In this document: piece by piece, positions 1 to 5,288 of the stretch
How the letters are laid out: the number at the start of each line of letters is the position of its first letter
How positions within the stretch are numbered: position 1 is the stretch's first letter
Source of the DNA: Rhodospirillaceae bacterium
Lineage (GTDB): Bacteria > Pseudomonadota > Alphaproteobacteria > Rhodospirillales > Magnetovibrionaceae
Direction: 5' to 3'
NCBI GenBank assembly: GCA_002732845.1
Contig: NVSZ01000018.1
Coordinates: 30,377-35,664, forward strand
DNA: 5,288 nucleotides
Notes under the pieces: generated by a model
Seen by the model: the letters and a program-made list of their open reading frames with translations, nothing else
What the model was told of the DNA's origin: nothing
Database searches by the model: none
Translations under genes and position numbers: made by a program

Positions 1-5
1 CATTT

Positions 6-1058
6 CTAATTTTGAAAAACCACCATTTGGTGCGCGCGATCCGATACGGGAATTTCTTTTATGGCTTTAAGGGTTTTTTGATCAACAACCCAGATTTTGT
101 CGTCTTCGGCGCTTGAGATATAAAGTTTCGAAGTGCCTTTAATTGCCGTCAAATGATAGGGGGCTGGAGAAAGAGGCTGGCTGGTCAATTGCCCGGTTCT
201 AAGGTCAATGGACACCAGTTTATTTTCTTCACGTCCTGCAATGAACAGTGTGTTTTCATCTTGAGAGAGATCAATGCCATGAATATTTCCACCGATGACG
301 TAGGTTTTTTCAACACTGTTGCTGGGTAACGAAATGACCGAGACAGTTCCATCATCAACATTGTTCACATAAAGAGATTTACCATCCGCAGAGATGACAA
401 GGTGTTCAGGTGTTTCCCCAACTTCGATATTGTTGCGAACGATCCAACGCTTAGTATCGATTACGCTAATCGTGTCATTTCCAGCATTGCTAACATAAAT
501 GTAATTCCCATCAGGCGAGGAAACGACATAGTTTGGCACAGGCCCGGTTTGAACCGTTTTCACTTCAAATGTTTTTAGATCGACAATGCTGACGGCACCT
601 TCACCTTGGTGGGTGGCAATCGCATACTTGTCATCCGGTGTGATCAACGTGTGATGCACGGCTCCGGGGACGCTGATCTGCCGCTCAACGACATTGTCTT
701 TGGTCCGAATAAGGGTCAGATAACTGACCAACCCTGTTTTTGTAACGGCAACAGCCGCACTGCCAGCATGATGGGCATCGTGTTCATCCGGTGCCATCTC
801 AACTGGTTTTTGAAGAGCTTCGCTACCAACTTTAACTTCATTAAGGCTCCCGGCGATGAGATACGTTCCTTTAGAATTTCCGGCCAAACCATGTGACCCC
901 GCAACGTCCTTAATAGAACCAATAATCTTATCTTTTTCACCATCAATGATAATGACCTCGTTCGCGCCACCCATAGGGATATAGACTTTCGTTCCCGCCA
1001 GTGCTGGATAAGAAAAGGATAGAGTTGCCGTTAACAAAAGTGCTGTAAGTGTTTTCAT
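6..1058 (-). CDS. Secreted YVTN-type beta-propeller protein (YncE-like)
   Basis: The 350-residue protein opens with a Sec signal peptide (MKTL, then a hydrophobic stretch) and a likely cut after ALA at residues 19-21, so it should act in the periplasm or outside the cell. The rest divides into about eight modules of roughly 40 residues with the YVTN pattern, clearest at 185-203, 228-246 and 312-329. The first module (24-43) probably closes the ring with the C-terminal strand. Five modules carry His at the same place just before the inner strand (H56, H136, H219, H302, H343), a sixth has it one residue off (H260), and another has Y177. A His-rich loop lies at H93, H96 and H97. The start is supported by GGAG eight bases upstream. 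The gene is divergent from the two-component operon. YVTN propellers bind varied ligands, so the function is unknown; metal binding or scaffolding is an inference. Confidence 0.9.
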   Translation of the reverse strand: MKTLTALLLTATLSFSYPALAGTKVYIPMGGANEVIIIDGEKDKIIGSIKDVAGSHGLAGNSKGTYLIAGSLNEVKVGSEALQKPVEMAPDEHDAHHAGSAAVAVTKTGLVSYLTLIRTKDNVVERQISVPGAVHHTLITPDDKYAIATHQGEGAVSIVDLKTFEVKTVQTGPVPNYVVSSPDGNYIYVSNAGNDTISVIDTKRWIVRNNIEVGETPEHLVISADGKSLYVNNVDDGTVSVISLPSNSVEKTYVIGGNIHGIDLSQDENTLFIAGREENKLVSIDLRTGQLTSQPLSPAPYHLTAIKGTSKLYISSAEDDKIWVVDQKTLKAIKEIPVSDRAHQMVVFQN

Positions 1059-1066
1059 CTGACGAT

Positions 1067-1119
1067 CTCCAGTTTTAGGTTAGGCGAACCAATTCATTGC
1101 CCGTTATTCCTTTAGTATA
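1067..1119 (-). promoter_or_regulatory. Putative promoter -10 and ribosome binding site of the propeller gene
   Basis: On the minus strand a TATACT hexamer lies at 1119-1114, and CTGGAG with GGAG at 1070-1067 sits eight bases before the ATG. The best hexamer at 17-bp spacing for a -35 is ACATTT (1142-1137), which is poor, so the promoter may need an activator. The same TATACT occurs in the regulator and cupredoxin promoters. This is a reading by eye; no transcript start is known. Confidence 0.45.
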
Positions 1120-1130
1120 GGAAATTCGTG

Positions 1131-1147
1131 TGTGCGAAATGTGTCTG
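1131..1147 (-). promoter_or_regulatory. Possible degenerate regulator site before the propeller gene
   Basis: On the minus strand this stretch reads CAGACACA-T-TTCGCACA. Each 8-mer matches the TTGNCACA half-site of the two strong sites at six of eight positions, counting the free position as a match, but the period is 9 bp instead of 10. It lies 11 bp upstream of the TATACT box, over the expected -35 region, where an OmpR-type activator could act. It is much weaker than the other two sites and could be chance in a CA-rich stretch. Confidence 0.25.
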
Positions 1148-1188
1148 GAAAAGTGGCTTTTGGTAACACTCTTTGCCAAAAAAGGGGG

Positions 1189-1206
1189 TTGCCACACTTT
1201 GTCACA
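1189..1206 (+). promoter_or_regulatory. Tandem-repeat operator upstream of the response regulator
   Basis: The sequence TTGCCACA-CT-TTGTCACA is an 8-mer repeated with one mismatch at a 10-bp period, about one helical turn, as expected for two tandem monomers of an OmpR/PhoB-family regulator. It also reads as TGCCA-N5-TGTCA, one base short of an inverted repeat. It ends six bases before the putative -35 of the regulator gene, a classic activator position, and about 130 bp from the propeller start. A near-identical copy precedes the cupredoxin gene. Binding by the neighbouring regulator is inferred. Confidence 0.65.
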
Positions 1207-1212
1207 GATTAT

Positions 1213-1242
1213 TTGTGCAGATTTCGTTTCAGCACTTATACT
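1213..1242 (+). promoter_or_regulatory. Putative promoter of the two-component operon, giving a leaderless mRNA
   Basis: A -35-like TTGTGC at 1213-1218 and a -10 TATACT at 1237-1242 are 18 bp apart. The expected transcription start, seven to eight bases after the -10, falls on 1249-1250, where 1250 is the A of the regulator's ATG. No Shine-Dalgarno sequence precedes either candidate ATG (1244 or 1250). The block TATACTCAT is repeated exactly before the cupredoxin gene. Confidence 0.55.
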
Positions 1243-1249
1243 CATGGTT

Positions 1250-1963
1250 ATGAAACCTGAACCACATATCCTCATTGTCGACGACAATCGTGAAATTCGC
1301 GATCTTGTGTCCCGCTTTTTGATTAAAGAGGGCTATCGCACTTCGACGGCTTTTGACGGAAAAATTATGCGCAAAGCCCTCAAGGATGGAACCATTGACC
1401 TGATTATTCTGGACGTCATGCTGCCGGGGGAAGACGGGCTTTCACTTTGTCGGCAGCTGCGCGTTGAATCAAATATTCCAATCATCATGTTAACCGCCAA
1501 GGGAGAGGAAATTGACCGTATTATTGGCCTGGAAATGGGGGCCGACGATTACATAGCGAAGCCCTTTAGTCCCCGTGAATTGTTGGCCCGTATAAAGGCT
1601 GTTTTGCGCCGGAGCCAAGCGATCAAGAAAGGAAATGACCTATCGACGTATTACCATTTTTCAGGTTGGACCTTAAACACGACAAAGCGAGAATTGCTTT
1701 CTTGTGATGATGTTGTGGTGCCGTTAAGCACAGGCGAGTATAACCTTCTGACCGTACTTCTTGAACGTCCCAAACATGTTTTAAATCGAAACCAGCTTTT
1801 GGATATGACCCGAGGCCGATCTTATGATGCGTTTGACCGGAGCATCGATACCCAAGTCAGCAGACTGCGCCGCAAGATTGAGGACGACCCCAAAAAACCA
1901 GAATTGATTAAAACGGTTTGGGGCGGAGGCTATATATTTACACCGGATGTTACATCCACATGA
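1250..1963 (+). CDS. OmpR-family DNA-binding response regulator
   Basis: The 237-residue protein is a receiver domain plus a winged-helix output domain, of normal length for the OmpR family. The receiver (about 5-121) has the acidic pair D11-D12, phospho-acceptor D55 in LDVMLPGEDG, switch T82 in LTAKG and K104 in KPFSPREL. The output domain (about 133-233) has the recognition-helix region DRSIDTQVSRLRRKI and the wing motif IKTVWGGGYIF. The start at 1250 puts the protein right at the receiver; ATG 1244 would add two residues. A longer frame from 1130 is unlikely because it has no ribosome site and would run through the operator and promoter. The stop overlaps the kinase start as ATGA, so the pair is translationally coupled. 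It probably regulates its own operon and the cupredoxin. The family is certain; a copper-type (CusR/CopR-like) role is inferred from the neighbours and operator. Confidence 0.95.
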   Translation: MKPEPHILIVDDNREIRDLVSRFLIKEGYRTSTAFDGKIMRKALKDGTIDLIILDVMLPGEDGLSLCRQLRVESNIPIIMLTAKGEEIDRIIGLEMGADDYIAKPFSPRELLARIKAVLRRSQAIKKGNDLSTYYHFSGWTLNTTKRELLSCDDVVVPLSTGEYNLLTVLLERPKHVLNRNQLLDMTRGRSYDAFDRSIDTQVSRLRRKIEDDPKKPELIKTVWGGGYIFTPDVTST

Positions 1964-3345
1964 AAAGAATCTTGCCCAAAACATTAACGAGTCAGACCAT
2001 ATTGGTTCTCTTTATTGGGCTTACGTTTTCACACCTTATCAGCATGGCGATTTATTCTTCGGATCGAGCAGAAGCTTTAACCCAGATGGGCGGACAAGAC
2101 ACTGCTCATCATCTTTCAAGTATTGCAAGGTTGATCGAACAAACGCCAACGGGAATGCGTTCATCCGTTATTTTAACGATCAACGAGCCGGGCTTTAAGG
2201 TTTGGCTTACGGATGAAAGCCCGCTTGTCCATGACCTCACACCGCGTCCCGATGTGCGTTATTTGAGGGACTATTTATCTCGGCATTTAAGTGCTTCCAC
2301 CCAGCCCTTAATCCATGTTCGTGTCAATAAGTCCACACTTGAAAAACCAAATGAAGAGGCGCGCAGTTCACTTGTCGATTGGTTTCGAGGTGTCACGGGC
2401 GTGAGGATCTTAAATGTTTCGTTGCGGCTTGGTGATCTAAATGCAGATGGGCAGTGGCTCAATTTCAAAATTGAAATCCCTCAATCAAGCTTCTGGTGGT
2501 CCGGGACGTCATTACTTTCCATGTTCGCTATGAGTTTTGCCGTGGTGTTGCTCTCTATGTGGGTTGTCCACCGTTTGACCGTTCCGCTCCGCGCATTTGC
2601 CCGCGCGGCAACGCGGCTTGGCAAAGATGTCAATGCCCCACCTTTAGCGGAACAAGGTCCCTTAGAAATTCAAAAATCAGCGATCGCTTTCAACCAAATG
2701 CAAGAGCGGTTGAAACGCATGATTAACAACCGAACACAAATGCTGGCGGCGATTTCTCATGACCTCAGAACACCAATCACCCTGCTGCGGTTACGATCAG
2801 AACTGGTGGAAAATAATGATGAACGCGACAAGATGCTCACCATTCTTGATGACATGGAAAAAATGATTTCATCCACCATGGACTTCGCCCGTGAAGACGC
2901 CAAAACAGAAGAATATCGAAAGGTTGATTTAACGGCCCTGGTCGCATCGATTTGCGATGATATGTCCGATGCAGGACGCGCCGTGAGTTTTGAAGAACCC
3001 GATAAATTTCTCTACACGTGCCGTTCTTTATCCCTGCGCCGCGCCATCATAAACCTTATCGACAATGCCCTGAAATATGGAAAAACAGCGCATGTTTCCC
3101 TGACACACGATGAAAAACTCATCATAATTTCTGTGCAAGACGAAGGCCCCGGCATTGATGCGAACCAGTTAGAAGACGTCTTCCAACCTTTTTTTAGATG
3201 TGAAAGTTCTCGCAACCTTGAAACGGGTGGTGCTGGTCTGGGGCTCAGCATTGTACAAAGTGTCGCCGATGCGCACGGCGGCCAAGCTGTCTTATCTAAT
3301 CTTGAACACCAGGGCCTTAAAGCCGAATTACAATTGCCTGTGTAA
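1960..3345 (+). CDS. EnvZ-like membrane sensor histidine kinase
   Basis: The 461-residue inner-membrane kinase is the partner of the regulator just upstream. In order it has a first membrane span (about 12-32), a periplasmic sensor region of about 147 residues (33-179), a second span (about 180-203), a HAMP linker (about 203-256), a dimerisation and phosphotransfer domain with H267 in ISHDLRTP, and a catalytic ATPase domain. The ATPase domain shows the N box around N365/N369 (NLIDNALKYG), the G1 box DEGPGI (394-399) and the G2 box GGAGLGLS (423-430), so it looks active. ATG 1960 is chosen because it overlaps the regulator's TGA and begins directly at the first basic and hydrophobic segment; an in-frame ATG at 1918 would lie well inside the regulator gene. 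The sensor region has no obvious Met- or Cys-rich metal site, though it carries H50-H51 just after the first span. The signal cannot be read from sequence. Confidence 0.94.
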   Translation: MKRILPKTLTSQTILVLFIGLTFSHLISMAIYSSDRAEALTQMGGQDTAHHLSSIARLIEQTPTGMRSSVILTINEPGFKVWLTDESPLVHDLTPRPDVRYLRDYLSRHLSASTQPLIHVRVNKSTLEKPNEEARSSLVDWFRGVTGVRILNVSLRLGDLNADGQWLNFKIEIPQSSFWWSGTSLLSMFAMSFAVVLLSMWVVHRLTVPLRAFARAATRLGKDVNAPPLAEQGPLEIQKSAIAFNQMQERLKRMINNRTQMLAAISHDLRTPITLLRLRSELVENNDERDKMLTILDDMEKMISSTMDFAREDAKTEEYRKVDLTALVASICDDMSDAGRAVSFEEPDKFLYTCRSLSLRRAIINLIDNALKYGKTAHVSLTHDEKLIIISVQDEGPGIDANQLEDVFQPFFRCESSRNLETGGAGLGLSIVQSVADAHGGQAVLSNLEHQGLKAELQLPV

Positions 3346-3347
3346 AG

Positions 3348-4052
3348 CTACGAAGGTGCTCGGCTTTCCTGACGGTTTTTCCACGTTCTGAGCGTGGCAA
3401 CAAATTGAATGATTAAGACAAGTCCTACAAGTCCCGCAAAAGGCCATTGAAGCACGTTGGGTTCAGGGTCGGGACGGTGGTAATGCACGAAGTGAAGATA
3501 AAGAAAGTACCCCGTATGAACGACCACCAGAGCCCACAATGTATACGAACCCAGCTGTACGAATTTCCACGTTGAACGCAGAACCGTCTGGCTAAGATCA
3601 TTAGACGTTAGCATTAAAACCAAGCCATAAAGCAAGGCAACGACACCTAATATATTGGCGAGACCCAGCCCATGGCGATCGAGAACATAATCATTAAAGG
3701 CTGGATGAACAACATATCCGACAAGCACCATAAGGTCCCATTTGAACCAGCCATCAAACAGAATGATCAAGTGGACGGAGGCCAAGATCACCGCATAAAT
3801 GCCCAGTTCACGACGCCACGGTTTGCTCGCCTGAAGCTTAGGCCATATTCGTGCCCCGGGCCCAATGACCATCGTTAAGGCCAACAGCACAACGGACGTA
3901 TCCCCAAAAACACGGTTCCAAAGATGCATCGGCACCCAAGTGTTATGGATTAACCAGAACCCGTAACCACACACAATTGAAAAGCCAATGACAATAAGAT
4001 GGCGGCCCCACCAATGCTTGAAAACGGAACGTATGTTTTGTGAAAAGCCCAT
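3348..4052 (-). CDS. Ferric-reductase-like (MsrQ/YedZ-related) heme membrane protein
   Basis: The 234-residue integral membrane protein has six or seven hydrophobic spans, roughly at 17-36, 52-65, 84-99, 106-117, 130-149, 168-188 and 203-221. The motif GPGARIWPKL, then RREL, then H94 matches the ferric reductase-like transmembrane family (PF01794), which includes the heme b protein MsrQ. H179 (VVVHTGYF) fits a second heme ligand. In MsrQ another ligand His lies 13 residues before the last one; here that place is Q166. The protein therefore probably binds heme b and passes electrons across the inner membrane, perhaps with altered ligation. AGAGG lies five bases before the ATG. The gene runs divergent from the cupredoxin and ends two bases from the kinase stop. 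No MsrP-type molybdenum partner and no cytosolic flavin domain is seen in the window, so its electron donor and acceptor are unknown. Confidence 0.82.
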   Translation of the reverse strand: MGFSQNIRSVFKHWWGRHLIVIGFSIVCGYGFWLIHNTWVPMHLWNRVFGDTSVVLLALTMVIGPGARIWPKLQASKPWRRELGIYAVILASVHLIILFDGWFKWDLMVLVGYVVHPAFNDYVLDRHGLGLANILGVVALLYGLVLMLTSNDLSQTVLRSTWKFVQLGSYTLWALVVVHTGYFLYLHFVHYHRPDPEPNVLQWPFAGLVGLVLIIQFVATLRTWKNRQESRAPS

Positions 4053-4156
4053 GATTACCTCTTTCTTACCGAAAACAATTTATGATCAATTCAGTAACAA
4101 GGATTTACAGGATAATTGTTTCAAAACTTTGTCAGGTTTTTCTTTTTTGGCCCCCA

Positions 4157-4174
4157 TTGACACAGTTTGTCACA
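4157..4174 (+). promoter_or_regulatory. Tandem-repeat operator between the heme protein and cupredoxin genes
   Basis: TTGACACA-GT-TTGTCACA is a direct 8-mer repeat with one mismatch and a 10-bp period. It matches the site before the response regulator at 15 of 18 bases. It also holds a perfect inverted repeat TGACA-N5-TGTCA, close to the published E. coli CusR box core (TGACA-N4-TGTCA). It lies 55 bp before the cupredoxin -10 and about 105 bp from the divergent heme-protein start, so it could serve either or both. The distance to the -10 is about 25 bp longer than in the regulator promoter. Confidence 0.65.
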
Positions 4175-4197
4175 AAATAAGCCATAATCGACAAACT
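4164..4197. repeat. 8-bp inverted repeat overlapping the operator
   Basis: AGTTTGTC (4164-4171) and GACAAACT (4190-4197) are perfect inverted copies separated by 18 bp, about 26 bp centre to centre. The left arm is part of the tandem operator, so the right arm may be an extra regulator half-site facing the other way. The wide loop and AT-rich spacer make a terminator unlikely. Confidence 0.4.
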
Positions 4198-4229
4198 TTG
4201 GAAATACCTGCTCACTATCATTTGCACAC

Positions 4230-4262
4230 TATACTCATTCAAAACAAACCACATTTGAAGGA
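4230..4262 (+). promoter_or_regulatory. Putative cupredoxin promoter -10 and ribosome binding site
   Basis: TATACT at 4230-4235 sits in a TATACTCAT block shared exactly with the regulator promoter. The hexamers at the right distance for a -35 (4206-4212, ACCTGC or CCTGCT) are poor, as in activator-dependent promoters. GAAGGA at 4257-4262 is a good Shine-Dalgarno sequence, five bases before ATG 4268 and eight before the second ATG at 4271. Unlike the regulator, this gene should have a leader of about 25 bases. Confidence 0.5.
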
Positions 4263-4267
4263 TTATA

Positions 4268-4786
4268 ATGATGAAAATGATATCAATTTTTAGCACAACG
4301 GCTGTATTCGTGAGCATCACTCTGGGGGCCGCTCAGGCTGCAGAAACCATGAAAATGCAGGGGGGCATGCAGGGTGACGTGGGAATGCAAGCTGAAGAAG
4401 AACTCACTTTTGGTGAACCCGCAATGGCATCACAGGTCGATCGCACCATCACCGTAACCTTAGAAGACATCGCCTATGATCTTAAACATTTGGATATTAA
4501 GAATGGCGAAACAATTCGTTTCATCATCGCCAATAAAGACGAAGTCGAACATGAATTCACTTTAGGAACAGCGGAAAATCAAGCTTTGGACCGGGCTAAA
4601 ATGGCGCAACAAGCGGAGATGGGCATGTCCATGGAAATGCACGAACCGAATTCTATATCTGTTGCTGATCTTCAAACCAAAGAATTGATTTGGAAATTCA
4701 AAGGTCCAGAAAAGATCGAATTTGCCTGCAATGTTCCCGGACATTATGAGGCGGGAATGAAGGGTGACATTGTCATCACAAACTAA
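4268..4786 (+). CDS. Secreted Met-rich cupredoxin (type 1 copper protein)
   Basis: The 172-residue precursor has a Sec signal peptide with a likely cut after AQA at 22-24, placing the mature protein in the periplasm. The cupredoxin fold follows a Met-rich N-terminal tail (M28, M30, M34, M40). Type 1 copper ligands are all present: H95 in EVEHEF, then C154, H159 and M164 in the C-terminal loop ACNVPGHYEAGM. An insert at 112-125 has M112, M118, M120, M122, M124 and H125, a second likely soft-metal site. The pattern fits the copper-binding cupredoxin-like subfamily often found beside copper-resistance genes (COG4454 from memory). It may carry electrons, hold or deliver copper, or do both. Two ATGs in tandem (4268, 4271) leave the exact start open by one residue. 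The shared operator upstream suggests control by the window's own two-component system. Confidence 0.92.
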   Translation: MMKMISIFSTTAVFVSITLGAAQAAETMKMQGGMQGDVGMQAEEELTFGEPAMASQVDRTITVTLEDIAYDLKHLDIKNGETIRFIIANKDEVEHEFTLGTAENQALDRAKMAQQAEMGMSMEMHEPNSISVADLQTKELIWKFKGPEKIEFACNVPGHYEAGMKGDIVITN

Positions 4787-4839
4787 GATCAGCGCCTTTT
4801 AGTTTGACCATATTGGCTCTGCAAAAACCAATGCCAGAC

Positions 4840-5288
4840 TCAAGTTGCTTCAACTCTGGTATAATATCGCCATTCTCTTGACAATGCCCACAGGGCGATC
4901 AATACACCGATGATCGCCATGTAAATGCGCACAGGTTCATAATAGCTAAGCAGAAGTTCGCTGCCAAAAATAACAAGCAGTATTTTATTGCAGACCGGAC
5001 ACGCAACACCGAGAAACCCAAGTACACCACCGGCGCTTACGGTTTTGTTAGAGCAGAAGGGGCGCCGGATCACAACATAGAGGCCACTGAGAAACGACAG
5101 CAGAGCCAACAGACTGATCTCCCACCCCCCCGCCGGAGTCATGCGAACGAAGAATGGGTTAACCCACAATGCCGTGACGGAACCCAGCGCGACAAACATA
5201 ACAACGGCCACGGCAACTCCAGCAAGCAACCGTTTTCCACGCGTTTGTTTGATGATGGTGCTGACAGTTATGTCACATGCTCCGTTTT
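4840..5288 (-). CDS. Small membrane protein with intramembrane CPVC motif (5' end outside window)
   Basis: The frame is open from its TGA (4842-4840) to the right edge, giving at least 148 codons. Upstream of the only in-frame start-like codon (TTG at 5229-5227) it continues as a basic segment including KQTRGKR ahead of the first span, so the true start probably lies beyond the edge. Four hydrophobic spans are visible. The third holds C-P-V-C-N-K, with the cysteine codons at 5001-4999 and 4992-4990; another Cys (5055-5053) lies in the loop after RRPF. A CxxC beside a span suggests metal or disulfide chemistry. I do not recognise the family with confidence; I recall similar CPVCNK proteins near envelope redox genes but cannot verify this. 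It converges on the cupredoxin across a 53-bp gap with no clear terminator, so it belongs to a separate transcript. Confidence 0.75.
   Translation of the reverse strand, partial: NGACDITVSTIIKQTRGKRLLAGVAVAVVMFVALGSVTALWVNPFFVRMTPAGGWEISLLALLSFLSGLYVVIRRPFCSNKTVSAGGVLGFLGVACPVCNKILLVIFGSELLLSYYEPVRIYMAIIGVLIALWALSREWRYYTRVEAT

Noticed and set aside
1158..1181. Inverted repeat TTTTGG / CCAAAA with a 12-base gap
   Set aside because: The short stem lies in an intergenic region where no transcript is expected to end; it is as likely to be chance or a minor protein site.
1130..1249. Upstream extension of the response regulator from ATG 1130 (277 residues)
   Set aside because: It has no ribosome binding site, adds 40 residues before a receiver domain that normally starts at once, and would translate through the operator and promoter.
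1918..1959. Longer kinase start at ATG 1918
   Set aside because: It lies deep in the regulator gene without a ribosome site; ATG 1960 makes the typical ATGA overlap and begins at the membrane anchor.
4079..4092. FNR/CRP-like box near TTGATCATAAAT (minus strand)
   Set aside because: Only one half (TTGAT) matches; the partner ATCAA is missing.
4765..4775. TGACA-T-TGTCA palindrome
   Set aside because: It lies in the 3' end of the cupredoxin coding sequence with a one-base spacer and follows from the GDIVI codons.
4787..4839. Bidirectional terminator between the cupredoxin and CPVC genes
   Set aside because: Only four-base pairings such as TTGG/CCAA are seen, with no GC stem and T-run, so no terminator is called.
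5227..5229. TTG at 5229 as the start of the CPVC membrane protein
   Set aside because: The frame stays open to the window edge with plausible basic N-terminal coding, and no strong ribosome site precedes the TTG.

Overview
The window reads as a compact cluster from a Gram-negative proteobacterium of medium GC content. It is most likely an alphaproteobacterium, judging by the OmpR/EnvZ-style regulator pair; this is inference from protein style, not a search. Six protein genes fill it, two of them with clear Sec signal peptides. No rRNA, tRNA, CRISPR array, insertion sequence or origin is seen, and no gene-free stretch exceeds 300 bases.

Layout from left to right. Positions 6-1058 (minus) encode a secreted beta-propeller of about eight YVTN-type repeats. 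Positions 1059-1249 are a divergent regulatory region. Positions 1250-3345 (plus) hold an OmpR-family response regulator and an EnvZ-like sensor kinase whose start and stop codons overlap in ATGA. Two bases later, tail to tail, lies a ferric-reductase-like heme membrane protein (3348-4052, minus). Positions 4053-4267 are a second divergent regulatory region. Positions 4268-4786 (plus) encode a secreted, Met-rich cupredoxin with an intact type 1 copper site. From 4840 to the right edge (minus) runs a small multi-span membrane protein with an intramembrane CPVC motif; its start lies outside the window.

The most telling signal is regulatory. Both divergent regions carry nearly the same 18-bp element, TTGCCACA-CT-TTGTCACA at 1189-1206 and TTGACACA-GT-TTGTCACA at 4157-4174. 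Each is a direct repeat of an 8-mer with a 10-bp period, as OmpR-family regulators often bind, and each also reads as TGNCA-N5-TGTCA, which resembles the published CusR box. Both are followed by the same TATACTCAT promoter block. The simplest reading is that the response regulator controls its own operon, the cupredoxin, and perhaps the two genes divergent from them.

Together the genes suggest an envelope copper or redox response unit: a kinase senses a periplasmic signal, and the regulator switches on a copper-binding cupredoxin and perhaps the heme membrane protein and a histidine-bearing propeller. The copper theme rests on the cupredoxin and the operator resemblance; the roles of the propeller, heme protein and CPVC protein are inferred. 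The response regulator also appears to be translated from a leaderless mRNA.
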